A stretch of DNA of 64,000 nucleotides from CAYQUO01 sp964420835 (lineage in GTDB: Bacteria > Chloroflexota > Anaerolineae > Anaerolineales > Anaerolineaceae): NCBI GenBank assembly GCA_964420835.1, contig CAYQUO010000006.1, positions 1 to 64,000 on the forward strand, written 5' to 3'. The position numbers and the translations under genes were made by a program. Of the stretch, positions 1 through 8,791 are shown piece by piece. How positions within the stretch are numbered: the stretch's first letter is position 1; each line of letters begins with the position of its first letter. A model generated the notes under the pieces. The model did not search any database. It saw nothing but the letters and a program-made list of their open reading frames with translations, and had not been told where the DNA came from.

Positions 1-122
1 ACACCAGCTTGCCTCTTTCAACCATCAAAGTTGCACTTGTGACTTGAATCTACAATTATATGTTTGAGTGTATTCCAAGTTTACAATGTAATTTCTAAAT
101 TGATTATAAAAATTCATCGCCC

Positions 123-151
123 TTGACAATTTCTACCTGTCGGTTGAAAAT
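123..151 (+). promoter_or_regulatory. Sigma70-type promoter for the Ig-like lipoprotein
   Basis: A perfect TTGACA (123-128) is followed after 17 bases by GAAAAT (146-151), four of six matches to the -10 consensus. Transcription would begin near 158. This argues against translation starting at the TTG at 123 and for the ATG at 195. Bases 1-122 are AT-rich and I see no gene in them. Confidence 0.5.
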
Positions 152-194
152 GAAGCCGGATGAGAAGGCACCCGCATCCCAAAGGAGTGCACGC

Positions 195-884
195 ATGAGA
201 TCTTCCTTATTCCTCGCCCTGACCCTGGCCGTCCTGCTCCTCACCGGCTGCAGCGCCCTGCTCACAGCCGCCGGCAGGGTTGAAACCCAGGCCCCCACCC
301 CCGACTTGGACGCCCTGCGCACTGAAGTCGTTCAGACGGTGGAGTCGCAATTTACCCTGGCTGCCGTGCTCAGCCCATCCAACACTCCCCTTTCAGCCAC
401 CTCCACGGCAGCCTCCTCTGCCACAGCCCAATTCACCAACACCCCCTTTGCCACGGTCCCCGTTCCTGCCACCATGACCCTGCCGCCGAAGGCCACATCC
501 ACCCGGGTCTCGGGCGGCGGCGGGGGTGTCGCCAAACCAACCCGCACACCCTATACGGACATGATCCAGTACATCACCCAGACGCCCGCCGACGGAACGG
601 TTTTCACCGTTGGGCAGGATTTCGACATCGTCTGGACGGTCAAGAACATCGGCATGCGCACCTGGAACAAGACCTTCTACATCCGCTATAAAAGCGGGGT
701 GGAAGGCAGCCGGGCAAAAATGTACTACCTGACAAATGAAGTGCCCGTTGGCGACACCATTGATATCCGTGTGGATATGATCGCACCTTATATCCCCGGG
801 CGCTACGTCACCACCTGGCAATTGGTTAACGATGACGCCGTGGTGATCGGCACCCTCAACCTGTTGTTCGATACAAGGGAATAA
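195..884 (+). CDS. Lipoprotein with NBR1-type Ig-like domain
   Basis: Predicted lipoprotein of 229 residues. The ATG at 195 is chosen because AAAGGAG lies at 181-187 and the product then starts with a clean lipoprotein signal (hydrophobic core, lipobox LTGC, Cys19). A Ser/Thr/Pro-rich linker follows to about residue 120. The C-terminal 110 residues resemble the NBR1 central Ig-like domain, with the pattern W-T-V-K-N-I-G-x-x-T-W and a late Y-x-x-x-W-Q-L strand. In bacteria this domain is found on extracytoplasmic proteins, often lipoproteins, and its ligand is usually unknown. A second protein of the same design lies at 42497. The role is inferred only as a surface-anchored binding module; no enzymatic residues are visible. 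Confidence 0.75.
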   Translation: MRSSLFLALTLAVLLLTGCSALLTAAGRVETQAPTPDLDALRTEVVQTVESQFTLAAVLSPSNTPLSATSTAASSATAQFTNTPFATVPVPATMTLPPKATSTRVSGGGGGVAKPTRTPYTDMIQYITQTPADGTVFTVGQDFDIVWTVKNIGMRTWNKTFYIRYKSGVEGSRAKMYYLTNEVPVGDTIDIRVDMIAPYIPGRYVTTWQLVNDDAVVIGTLNLLFDTRE

Positions 885-909
885 GGCCGCCTTCCGACCA
901 TGAGGTTGT

Positions 910-2040
910 ATGATCCTTCTTCATGATCTTCAGGCCGAGGCCAACCGCCTCGGCTTTTTCGTTGCCGGCGTAACATCGCCGGAAACGCCCCCCCATATCC
1001 ACATTTTCGAGAACTGGCTGGCCAGCGGGCACCATGGGGGCATGGATTACCTGGCCAGTGAACGCTCCCTGGCCAGGCGAAGGGATCCGCTCCTCCTGAT
1101 GCCCGGCACCCGGTCGATCGTGGTTCTCGGCTTTCGCCACGCCCCTCCCCTGCCGGCAACAGCCGGAAGTCCGGTAGTGGCAGCCTACTCAAGCGGACAG
1201 GATTATCACCTGGTCATGAAGGCTCGCCTTGCCCAACTGGCGGAAAGGCTCAGCCGCCTTGCAGGACGCCAGGTCTCCTGGTCCGGTTATTCCGATTCGG
1301 CGCCCATCCTGGAGCGCAGCCTGGCCAGCCGCGCCGGCCTGGGGTGGATCGGTCGCAACTCCTGCCTTCTCCTGCCCGGGGAGGGTTCGTTTTTTCTCCT
1401 GGCTGAAATTTTCCTGGACGAATGGGCCCAGCCTCTGCCGGACCACATTTCGGATCTCTGCGGCAACTGCCACCGCTGCATCGATTCCTGCCCCACAGGG
1501 TGCATTCTTCCCGACAGAACGATCGATGCACGCCGCTGCATTTCCTTCCTGACGATCGAAAACAAGGGCATCATTCCTCTGGCACTCCGCCAGTCCATTG
1601 GCAGCCTGATCTTCGGCTGCGACGTTTGTCAGGTCGTCTGCCCCTGGAACAGCCGACCGCTTGATAAGGGCTGGGATTGTCTTCCCGAACTGAAACCTCT
1701 GGCGGGTTGGCCTCCAGACGACCTGAACCGGGAATTGTTGATCTCTACGGAAGACTATAAAGCCAAATTCCAATCGTCTTCCGTTAGCCGTGCCCGCAGA
1801 AAAGGGTATTTGCGGAACATTGCGGTCGTCCTGGGGAACAGAAAGGACCCCCAAAGCGTTCCCTTCCTGGAGAGGTCCCTGCTGGAGGAGCCCGAGCCCC
1901 TTGTGCGCGCCCATTCCGCATGGGCATTGGGTCAAATCAATAACCACTGCTCCCGCCGGGCACTGGATAAGGCCTTGAAACTCGAACCGCAGCCCTGGGT
2001 GCGCCTCGAGATTACGATGGCACTGGCAGGCAACGGATAA
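910..2040 (+). CDS. queG: Epoxyqueuosine reductase QueG
   Basis: QueG reduces epoxyqueuosine to queuosine at the wobble base of GUN-anticodon tRNAs, using cobalamin and two [4Fe-4S] clusters. The 376-residue protein has the family's ferredoxin-like cysteines: CGNCHRCIDSCPTGC near residues 185-199 and CDVCQVVCPWN near 238-248. The stretch DARRCISFLTIENKG is typical of QueG. HEAT-like helices occupy the last 80 residues, as in QueG structures. It starts 25 bases after the lipoprotein gene and may share its transcript, but the two have no obvious functional link. No other queuosine gene is in the window. Confidence 0.93.
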   Translation: MILLHDLQAEANRLGFFVAGVTSPETPPHIHIFENWLASGHHGGMDYLASERSLARRRDPLLLMPGTRSIVVLGFRHAPPLPATAGSPVVAAYSSGQDYHLVMKARLAQLAERLSRLAGRQVSWSGYSDSAPILERSLASRAGLGWIGRNSCLLLPGEGSFFLLAEIFLDEWAQPLPDHISDLCGNCHRCIDSCPTGCILPDRTIDARRCISFLTIENKGIIPLALRQSIGSLIFGCDVCQVVCPWNSRPLDKGWDCLPELKPLAGWPPDDLNRELLISTEDYKAKFQSSSVSRARRKGYLRNIAVVLGNRKDPQSVPFLERSLLEEPEPLVRAHSAWALGQINNHCSRRALDKALKLEPQPWVRLEITMALAGNG

Positions 2041-2066
2041 ACGACGCTGAACACCCCGGGCGGGAT

Positions 2067-2092
2067 AAAAAAACCGCCCCATTACAGGGGCG
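2067..2092 (-). terminator. Intrinsic terminator of the LysM gene
   Basis: CCGCCCC (2074-2080) pairs with GGGGCGG (2086-2092) around a short ATTAC loop. Read on the minus strand, the hairpin is followed by seven T (the A run at 2067-2073). It lies 19 bases downstream of the LysM stop. It has no T run on the plus strand, so it does not serve queG. Confidence 0.85.
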
Positions 2093-2110
2093 GCAGGAAC
2101 TCTCCCTGGA

Positions 2111-2893
2111 TCATGGGGGCCATGTCGCGGTTGGCGGCAGCGTGGCCGCTCCCACTGTTGCTGCCTTGGTGGGAGTGGCCTGGGCGCCGGGTGTGCCGGG
2201 GGTCATAGGCGCCGCGGTACTGGTCGGCACGACCGTCAGCGTGGGGGTGACCAGGTTGACCGGGACGATCAGGATCTGGCCGGCGAACAACTTGTTGGGG
2301 TCGGTGATCTTGTTCTCCTTGATGATGGCCTCTTTTGTGCTGTTGAACTTCGAGGCAATTATGTCCAGGCTGTCACCGGTCTTCACACGGTATTCGATCT
2401 TGGTCCCCCGAACAATATCGGTGGGCAAAGGCGTTTCGGTTGGCAACTCCTGGTTGGGAGCCGGCACAAGGATCTTCTGGCCGGGAGAGATCGGGCAATT
2501 GCCGCCAAAATTGTTGATCGCCAACAAGACATTGATGTCCACATCAAACTTTTGGGCAATCTCCCAGCAATTGTCATTTTCCTTGACCTCATACTCAAAA
2601 GGGCCCGAGGGGGTTGCCGTTTCCGTGATGGTTGGGGTCAGGGTGATCGTGGCTGTTTCCGTTGGGGTTGCAGTTGGGGGGATCTCTGTCGGTGTGGGCG
2701 TAATCGTTGCGGTCGGTGTTTTGCTGGAAAACAGGGAGATCTTTCCCTCTCCGGGTCTGGCAAACCAGACAACCAGAATGGCAATCCCAATGATCACGAG
2801 TACCACGGCCAATCCGCCAATGACAAAGGGCAAAATTTTTTGTCTTTTCTGGTACTTATTGATCACATCTTGTGGGCTGTCTTTTCCATTCAT
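2111..2893 (-). CDS. Membrane-anchored protein with two LysM domains
   Basis: The 260-residue protein has a short basic cytoplasmic N-terminus, one membrane segment at about 20-45 and a Thr/Pro-rich linker at about 58-96. Two LysM modules follow: about 101-146 (starts YEVKENDNCWEIA) and 167-214 (starts YRVKTGDSLDIIA). A Thr/Pro/Ala tail ends the protein. LysM modules bind N-acetylglucosamine in peptidoglycan, so this is probably a wall-associated protein displayed outside the membrane; no catalytic domain is present. It is transcribed divergently from nusA out of a shared, symmetric promoter region and ends at a strong terminator. Confidence 0.85.
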   Translation of the reverse strand: MNGKDSPQDVINKYQKRQKILPFVIGGLAVVLVIIGIAILVVWFARPGEGKISLFSSKTPTATITPTPTEIPPTATPTETATITLTPTITETATPSGPFEYEVKENDNCWEIAQKFDVDINVLLAINNFGGNCPISPGQKILVPAPNQELPTETPLPTDIVRGTKIEYRVKTGDSLDIIASKFNSTKEAIIKENKITDPNKLFAGQILIVPVNLVTPTLTVVPTSTAAPMTPGTPGAQATPTKAATVGAATLPPTATWPP

Positions 2894-2986
2894 AAGTTAT
2901 CCTGTATGAGTATAACCTGCATTTTTCATTCGTTAAAATGTCTGGATAAAAATACATTGTGAGTGGACAGATCTTCCCGGAATCGT

Positions 2987-2998
2987 ATTTTACCATAC
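2987..2998 (-). promoter_or_regulatory. Extended -10 promoter for the LysM gene
   Basis: Read on the minus strand this is GTATGGTAAAAT, that is TG-G-TAAAAT, an extended -10 element. No good -35 lies 16-18 bases upstream. It is the exact inverted copy of the -10 region of the nusA promoter. Confidence 0.5.
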
Positions 2999-3019
2999 TT
3001 GGCTTTTCATCCATAAACC

Positions 3020-3048
3020 TTGCAGGGCGGGTTCCTGTATGGTAAAAT
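3020..3048 (+). promoter_or_regulatory. Promoter of the nusA operon
   Basis: TTGCAG (3020-3025), a 17-base spacer and TAAAAT (3043-3048), preceded by TGG to give an extended -10. Transcription should start near 3055, about 90 bases before the nusA ATG. Confidence 0.7.
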
Positions 3049-3144
3049 GGGTTCGCGTTTGGTTGTGAGCATGATTGTTTGCACCGGAAAGTGGGCAGCC
3101 CCCACTTTTCTGCGTAATATGGACTTGGTTTGGAGTGGCAAGGC

Positions 3145-5067
3145 ATGAAGAACGAATTTTTACTGGCATTCAATGAAGTGTTGGAGGAAAAAGGATTGCC
3201 CAAAGAGGTCATCCTCCAGGCACTCGAATCGGCCATGGTATCCGCCTATCGCCGGGCAGTCAATGCGTCAACTGCACAGGAGATCACAGCCAGGGTGGAT
3301 CCGGAAACCGGTCAGGTAAGTGTATTCGCTGAAAAAGAGGTTGTCGATTCAGTCCAGGATACACGTACCGAGGTTTCGATCGAGGAAGCCCTGAAGGTCG
3401 ATCCTGCTGCCGAGGTGGGGAGCATGGTTATGGTTGACAGTACACCCAGGGATTTCGGCAGGGTGGCTGCTCAGACCGCGCGTCAGGTCATCCAGCAGCG
3501 GATACGGGATGCAGAAAGACAATCCCAGATCGCTTTCTATTCCAAACAACTGGGGGAAATCGTAAGCGGGATCGTCCAGGCAGTGAACTCACAAGCCCTC
3601 ACCATTGGCCTTGAACTGCGGGCCGAAGGCACAATGCTGCGCAAGGATATGATCCCCCAGGAGCGCTTCAGGATACACGACCGGGTTCGCGCGCTCGTTG
3701 CCGAAGTGAAGGATAGCCCGCGCGGCCCGCAGATCCTCTTATCCCGAACCCACCGCGACTTCCTCCGCCGCCTGCTCGAAAACGAGGTCCCGGAGATCTA
3801 CCATGGTGTGGTTGAGATTCGTTCCATCGCCCGTGAACCGGGGGAACGGGCAAAGGTGGCGGTCTCGGCCAGCCAGAGTGGAATTGACCCGGTAGGCGCC
3901 TGTGTGGGCATTCGCGGTGTTCGCATCCAGGCGATCGTCCGTGAACTCCATGATGAGAAGATCGATGTCATTGAATGGAATCCCGACGCCGCTGCCTTCA
4001 TAGCCAAGGCCATCAGTCCAGCCAGGGTTTCCGGTGTGTACCTGAATGAAATTGACGGCACGAGCGGGAAGACGGCAACCGTTGTTGTTCCTGAAGACCA
4101 ACTTAGCCTTGCCATAGGCAGGGATGGGCAGAATGCCCGCCTGGCGGCCAAACTGACAGGCTGGAGAATCGATATCAAGAGCGTTTCAGAAGCCCTGGGC
4201 GACATCCTCTATCGCCTGGAACAGGAACCGGAATTATGTCAAGCGGCCGCCATTTCAGACGAATCCCGGGAGGAGATGTCGGCACTGCTGGCCAAAAAAG
4301 CCGAGAACAGGCCGTTGACACCGGAAGAATACGACCATATGGCTCATTTTGTCGATCGCTTCGAAAAGCGGACAGCCAGAAAAGCGGTTGTGGAAGAGGT
4401 AATTCCGGAACAGGCTGAAATCCTTCAACAAATTCGCAACACAATCCCACCCTCCGCATTTGAGCAGCCCATTCTCGAGAGTTCCCTTCAGGAGCATGTG
4501 GCGATCATTTTACAGGAGGCAGGCTTTCTGACAACAGGCGACCTGGCCCTAGTAATGATAACCCAGCCCGACGAAGTCCTTCGCCTGCAGGGGATCGGCC
4601 CTCGGGCAATGTCGGATATCAACCGCCTCATGGATGCGATAGACCAGGAAAGCAAATCGGCCCTTGCCGCCGGTGAGCCTGAAGCAACTGGAACCCTCCA
4701 GGACACATCCGAGGATGCCCAACCCGCCCCGGCAGGCGAGGTGATGGAGTTGCCAGGCACCGGGCAGGGAACAGAAATTGGCGACCTTCCTTCAGAGGCA
4801 GCCATTGAACCTGTGGCCACAGAAGGTACCACCCAGGTCGAGGAAGAAGAACCCTCTTTTGACAAACTGTTCAGCCTGAGGCCTGATGTCATCTTCGAAG
4901 AGGCGGACATTGAATCGGAAGAGGAAGTTGAGGCAACCGATACAACCAGCAAGAAGAAGAAAAAGAAGAAAAAACATGTTGAGGTCGAGTATGACCCCGA
5001 TCGGGATACTACCCTCGTTTATAAAAAACATAAACGAGGGGACGATGCATGGAACTGGGAGTTGTAG
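3145..5067 (+). CDS. nusA: Transcription termination/antitermination factor NusA
   Basis: NusA binds RNA polymerase and nascent RNA and modulates pausing, termination and antitermination. The 640-residue protein shows the N-terminal polymerase-binding domain (about 1-110), an S1 domain (about 135-200) and KH1/KH2 (about 205-345, with VGACVGIRGVRIQ and LAIGRDGQNARLAAKLTGW). A helix-hairpin-helix stretch at about 455-505 contains LQGIGPRAMSDINRLM. The rest is an unusual acidic tail of about 130 residues ending in a seven-lysine run and a charged segment. The ATG at 3145 is preferred over the TTG at 3130 because it begins at the conserved MKNEFLLAFNE. It heads the translation operon; the usual upstream neighbour rimP is absent here. 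Confidence 0.95.
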   Translation: MKNEFLLAFNEVLEEKGLPKEVILQALESAMVSAYRRAVNASTAQEITARVDPETGQVSVFAEKEVVDSVQDTRTEVSIEEALKVDPAAEVGSMVMVDSTPRDFGRVAAQTARQVIQQRIRDAERQSQIAFYSKQLGEIVSGIVQAVNSQALTIGLELRAEGTMLRKDMIPQERFRIHDRVRALVAEVKDSPRGPQILLSRTHRDFLRRLLENEVPEIYHGVVEIRSIAREPGERAKVAVSASQSGIDPVGACVGIRGVRIQAIVRELHDEKIDVIEWNPDAAAFIAKAISPARVSGVYLNEIDGTSGKTATVVVPEDQLSLAIGRDGQNARLAAKLTGWRIDIKSVSEALGDILYRLEQEPELCQAAAISDESREEMSALLAKKAENRPLTPEEYDHMAHFVDRFEKRTARKAVVEEVIPEQAEILQQIRNTIPPSAFEQPILESSLQEHVAIILQEAGFLTTGDLALVMITQPDEVLRLQGIGPRAMSDINRLMDAIDQESKSALAAGEPEATGTLQDTSEDAQPAPAGEVMELPGTGQGTEIGDLPSEAAIEPVATEGTTQVEEEEPSFDKLFSLRPDVIFEEADIESEEEVEATDTTSKKKKKKKKHVEVEYDPDRDTTLVYKKHKRGDDAWNWEL

Positions 5068-5108
5068 CACCTGGTTGAAACGGAAGGTGAGCAAACAAGG
5101 AATTCGGA

Positions 5109-5402
5109 ATGAAGCATGTACCTCAGCGGATGTGTGTTGGCTGTCGGGAAACCCTGGCAAAGCGGACACTGACAAGGATTGTAAGGACACCGGAGGGAGT
5201 CAAAATCGATCCAACAGGCAAGGCAAAAGGGCGGGGTGCATATATTCACAATCAACGCTCATGCTGGGAAAAAGCCCTGAAAGGTTCCCTGGCCCATGCG
5301 TTGAAAGTTGAGATCAGCACAGCAGACAGGCAAAACCTTCTTGATTATTTTGCCCGTTTGGCTGATGACATGGAAAAAACCAAGCCGGACGCCCAAGAAT
5401 AA
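5109..5402 (+). CDS. ylxR: YlxR-family (RnpM) RNA-binding protein
   Basis: The 97-residue protein carries the DUF448/YlxR signature: RMCVGCRETLAKRTLTRIV near the N-terminus and GRGAYIHNQRSCWEKA in the middle. In Firmicutes this family (YlxR, renamed RnpM) binds RNA and RNase P RNA and modulates its activity. It sits between nusA and infB, the conserved place for this family, 41 bases after nusA, and is probably co-transcribed. Conserved Cys in VGCR and a basic surface fit nucleic-acid binding. Confidence 0.92.
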   Translation: MKHVPQRMCVGCRETLAKRTLTRIVRTPEGVKIDPTGKAKGRGAYIHNQRSCWEKALKGSLAHALKVEISTADRQNLLDYFARLADDMEKTKPDAQE

Positions 5403-5571
5403 TTGAGATCAGGGCTTTCACTTGGACGGAAGAAGATGGCAAGCGTATAATCCCCCACCCGACCTGCTCGTGCCCATCTGCCGGGCAATAAGGACGGCAG
5501 TCCTTGAATGAACAGATTTCTATATGAAGGTGGTAGTAAGCCGGTGGGGGCACGATATATGGAGGTGTGTG

Positions 5572-7359
5572 ATGAGTGACAACGGGCAAAAACCCCTTGA
5601 ACTGCCTGGCAGCATTAGTGTGCGTGACCTGGCCATTAAAATGAATACCAGCCCGATCCAGTTGATCAAATCGCTTATGGCCAACGGGGTTATGGCAACC
5701 ATCAACCAGCAAATCGATTATGATACAGCCGCGATCGTAGCATCTGAACTGGGTTTTGTGGCTTCCCTGCAACAGTTGGTTGCAGATGAAGAGAAGGGGA
5801 AAACCCCCGGATCTCGTCCCGCCTGGAGGAAACTAATTGACAGGGAAGACCCGGCCAAACTGGTATCGCGCCCTCCGGTCGTAACCATCCTTGGGCATGT
5901 AGATCATGGAAAAACCACCCTACTTGATGCCATTCGTCATACAAGCATCGTCGCCGGCGAGTTCGGAGGCATCACCCAGCATATTGGCGCCTACCAGGTG
6001 GAGCACAACGGCCAGTTAATCACCTTTCTTGATACACCTGGTCATGCAGCCTTTTCCGCCATGCGTGCCCGCGGCGCAGCCGGGGCGGATATTGTGGTTC
6101 TGGTTGTGGCGGCAGATGACGGCGTTAAGCCGCAAACCCGGGAAGCCATAGACCATGCACGCTCTGCCGAGGTTCCCATCATCGTCGCCCTGAACAAAAT
6201 GGACAAACCGGATGCAAATCCGGACCTGGTAAAAAAACAACTTGCCGATCTTGGGCTTGTGCCGGACGAATGGGACGGTAACACGATCGTCGTTCCGGTT
6301 TCCGCCAAGAAAGGTACCGGCCTGGAAGACCTGATGCAGGCTATACTTCTCATCGCCGAGAATACGTTCATCAAGGCAAATCCCAACGGGGAAGTGATTG
6401 GTACCGTGGTCGAGGCAGAGGTGGATCGGTCAAAAGGAGTGATGGCAACGCTGCTTGTTCAGAACGGATCACTCGAGACCGGCGATGTCGTCCAAGCCGG
6501 AATGTCGTATGGGAAGATACGAGCCATGTTCGATTTCCGTGGAAAAAAAGTGCGCAAAGCAGCCCCCTCCACCCCTGTACAGGTAATGGGCCTCAGCGGT
6601 TGTCCTTCGGCTGGTGATGTTTTCCATGTTCACCCCTCGGAACGGGAAGCCCGTTCGGTCGTTGAGGGGTTAATTAACCAGTCAAAACTTGATATGGTTC
6701 CGGAAAAAAATACCCTTGAAAGTCTCCAGGCACTTTTCAAAACAGGCAATCTACAGGAACTGTGCCTGGTGGTTAAAGCAGATGTTCAGGGATCTCTCGA
6801 ACCGATCGTTAATTCGCTGAATGAACTTGATCAGAGCGACATCAAGATTAAATTTCTGCGCGCCCAGACTGGAGGTATTAGCGAGGATGATATCATGCTG
6901 GCTGCAACGAGCAATGGTATCGTTATTGGTTTTAATGTGGATGCCGACCCCGCAGCCCGTCGGAAGGCGGATGCAGAAGGGGTTTCCATCCGTCTCTATA
7001 ACATCATCTACCGAATAACAGAGGACATTGAAAAGGCGTTAAAGGGAATGCTTGAGCCTGAATATGTGGATGTTGTTGCAGGCAAAGCCGAAATTCTGGC
7101 TCTCTTTCACATATCCAAGATCGGTACCATCGCAGGTTGCAAAGTGCTGCAAGGCGAGGTGCGAAGGAACACTCGCGTGAGGGTGCTGCGGGGAACTGAA
7201 AAAGTCTATGATGGAGAACTGTCGTCGCTAAAGCATGAAAAAGAGGATGTTCGCGAGGTGCGAACCGGTTTTGAATGTGGAATGGCATTCAAAGGGTTCA
7301 ACGACGTTGCCGTCGGGGACATTGTGGAAGCCTACACCAAAGAACGGGTTGGCGGCTGA
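5572..7359 (+). CDS. infB: Translation initiation factor IF-2 (short form)
   Basis: IF-2 is the GTPase that places fMet-tRNA on the 30S subunit and promotes subunit joining. The ATG at 5572 has GGAGGTG at 5561-5567 and begins right before one IF2-N domain (about 15-70). The G domain follows with GHVDHGKTTLLDA (G1), DTPGHAAFSAMR (G3) and NKMD (G4), then domains II-IV to the end (TGFECGMAFKGFNDVAVGD). At 595 residues it lacks the long charged N-terminal extension of E. coli IF-2. An in-frame ATG at 5524 would add 16 residues unlike IF-2 and is rejected. Confidence 0.96.
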   Translation: MSDNGQKPLELPGSISVRDLAIKMNTSPIQLIKSLMANGVMATINQQIDYDTAAIVASELGFVASLQQLVADEEKGKTPGSRPAWRKLIDREDPAKLVSRPPVVTILGHVDHGKTTLLDAIRHTSIVAGEFGGITQHIGAYQVEHNGQLITFLDTPGHAAFSAMRARGAAGADIVVLVVAADDGVKPQTREAIDHARSAEVPIIVALNKMDKPDANPDLVKKQLADLGLVPDEWDGNTIVVPVSAKKGTGLEDLMQAILLIAENTFIKANPNGEVIGTVVEAEVDRSKGVMATLLVQNGSLETGDVVQAGMSYGKIRAMFDFRGKKVRKAAPSTPVQVMGLSGCPSAGDVFHVHPSEREARSVVEGLINQSKLDMVPEKNTLESLQALFKTGNLQELCLVVKADVQGSLEPIVNSLNELDQSDIKIKFLRAQTGGISEDDIMLAATSNGIVIGFNVDADPAARRKADAEGVSIRLYNIIYRITEDIEKALKGMLEPEYVDVVAGKAEILALFHISKIGTIAGCKVLQGEVRRNTRVRVLRGTEKVYDGELSSLKHEKEDVREVRTGFECGMAFKGFNDVAVGDIVEAYTKERVGG

Positions 7360-7394
7360 ACTCCGTGATTATCACTATAACAAGGAACCATTGA

Positions 7395-7763
7395 ATGCCC
7401 ACCCAATTGCGCCTTCAACGAATTGCTGACCGTATCCGGCAGGACCTTTCAGAAATGCTCATTCGAGAGGTAAAAGATCCGCGGCTCGCCGGGATCTCAA
7501 TCACCGACGTACGGGTGGATCGGGAATTGTCAGTAGCCAATATTTATGTTTCCGCCATAGAAGGTAATGCCCGCTCCAGGGAAATTCTTGAAGGCCTGCA
7601 AAGCGCTGGAGGATACCTCCGGAAACGGCTTGCCAGTCAAATCGAACTCCGTACGTTCCCGCGGCTGCGGTTTTTCTGGGATCCAACACCGGAAAAAGCC
7701 GATCATTTTGAAAGACTCCTGGCTTCCATACGGGAGCAGGAGGAGCAAAAACCGGAAGAGTGA
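7395..7763 (+). CDS. rbfA: Ribosome-binding factor A
   Basis: RbfA is a KH-fold protein that binds immature 30S subunits and helps mature the 5' end of 16S rRNA. The 122-residue product has the family pattern: RLQRIADRIRQDLSEML at the start, then VKDPRLAGISITDVRV, then LRKRLASQIELRTFPRLRF with the downstream F-x-x-D. It sits between infB and nrnA as in many bacteria. The stop overlaps the start of nrnA (TGATG), which indicates translational coupling. Confidence 0.95.
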   Translation: MPTQLRLQRIADRIRQDLSEMLIREVKDPRLAGISITDVRVDRELSVANIYVSAIEGNARSREILEGLQSAGGYLRKRLASQIELRTFPRLRFFWDPTPEKADHFERLLASIREQEEQKPEE

Positions 7764-8791
7764 TGGGGCAATCTACTTTTCAACAGGTTGGCAGGCTGAT
7801 CGCGGAAGCAGGAAGTTTCCTGCTTGTATCCCATATCCGCGCCGATGGTGACGCCATCGGTTCCTTGCTGGGCATGGGCTTGTCCCTCCAGGCAGCCGGC
7901 AAAAGAGTGCAGATGGCCCTTCCGGATGGTCCTCCATCACGTTACAAACACCTGCCGGGTATTGATCAGGTGCGCTATTGCGCCAAAGAACCCTATGACC
8001 TTTCAATCGTCCTCGATTGCTCCGACCTGGCAAGGACCGGAACTTTATTAAAAGGCCAGGTCCCGGATATTAATATTGACCATCACATTACCAACCTCAA
8101 CTTTGCCCGTTATAACCTTGTTGACCCCAAAAATGTGGCAACATCTGCCATTCTGGCTGAGAACCTGCCATCCTGGGGGCTCCCCATCACACCGGGGGTG
8201 GCAGAGGTGCTCCTTACCGGCATCGTAAGCGATTCTCTTGGATTTAGGACCACCAATACCAGCCCTCAATCTTTAAGAACTGCAGCATCATTGATGGAAT
8301 TGGGAGGCCATCTCTCACAAATCTACCAACTCGAACTCTATCAAAGGAGTTTTGAAGCTGCCCGTTACTGGTCAAGGGGTCTTGCCAACATGCAGCGGGA
8401 AAATGGATTGATCTGGACGACTCTTTCCCTGGCAGATCGAATAGAATCGGGGTATCCAGGGAACGATGATGCCGACCTTGTGAACATCCTATCAAGCATC
8501 GAAGGAATGGACATATCGATCATATTCACCGAGCAAAAGAATAACAATATTAAGGTTAGCTGGCGAGCCCGCCCAGGATTGGATGTAACTAGCCTGGCCC
8601 TCCAATTTGGTGGTGGCGGGCACCCAGCCGCTTCTGGTGCTGATGTATCAGGCACCTTGGAGCAAGTTGTGCCAGCCATTCTTGATGCCAGCCGCAAGTA
8701 TTTATCAAGTGAATGGAATACTGAAAGGGAAACGGATTATCTTTCTCTTATGGAAAAACGTAACAACCTGAAGGATGGGGAAAAATCATGA
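7763..8791 (+). CDS. nrnA: DHH-family oligoribonuclease / PAP phosphatase NrnA
   Basis: NrnA degrades short RNA oligonucleotides (nanoRNA) and dephosphorylates pAp. The 342-residue protein has the DHH metal motifs: RADGDAIGS near residue 29, a central D in IVLDCSD, INIDHHITN near residue 108, and later TGIVSDSLGFRTTN. The C-terminal DHHA1 domain ends with the glycine-rich GGGGHPAASGA. Translation starts at the ATG at 7763 (or the GTG at 7760), overlapping the rbfA stop; its own stop overlaps truB by four bases (ATGA). Coupled translation through the operon is likely. Confidence 0.93.
   Translation: MGQSTFQQVGRLIAEAGSFLLVSHIRADGDAIGSLLGMGLSLQAAGKRVQMALPDGPPSRYKHLPGIDQVRYCAKEPYDLSIVLDCSDLARTGTLLKGQVPDINIDHHITNLNFARYNLVDPKNVATSAILAENLPSWGLPITPGVAEVLLTGIVSDSLGFRTTNTSPQSLRTAASLMELGGHLSQIYQLELYQRSFEAARYWSRGLANMQRENGLIWTTLSLADRIESGYPGNDDADLVNILSSIEGMDISIIFTEQKNNNIKVSWRARPGLDVTSLALQFGGGGHPAASGADVSGTLEQVVPAILDASRKYLSSEWNTERETDYLSLMEKRNNLKDGEKS

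Noticed and set aside
1189..2082. Minus-strand open frame of 297 codons opposite queG
   Set aside because: Shadow of a strongly conserved plus-strand gene; no ribosome-binding site or domain.
2142..2909. Plus-strand open frame of 255 codons opposite the LysM gene
   Set aside because: Repeated Val/Gly-rich translation is the antisense of Thr/Pro codons; the terminator and promoter fit the minus-strand gene.
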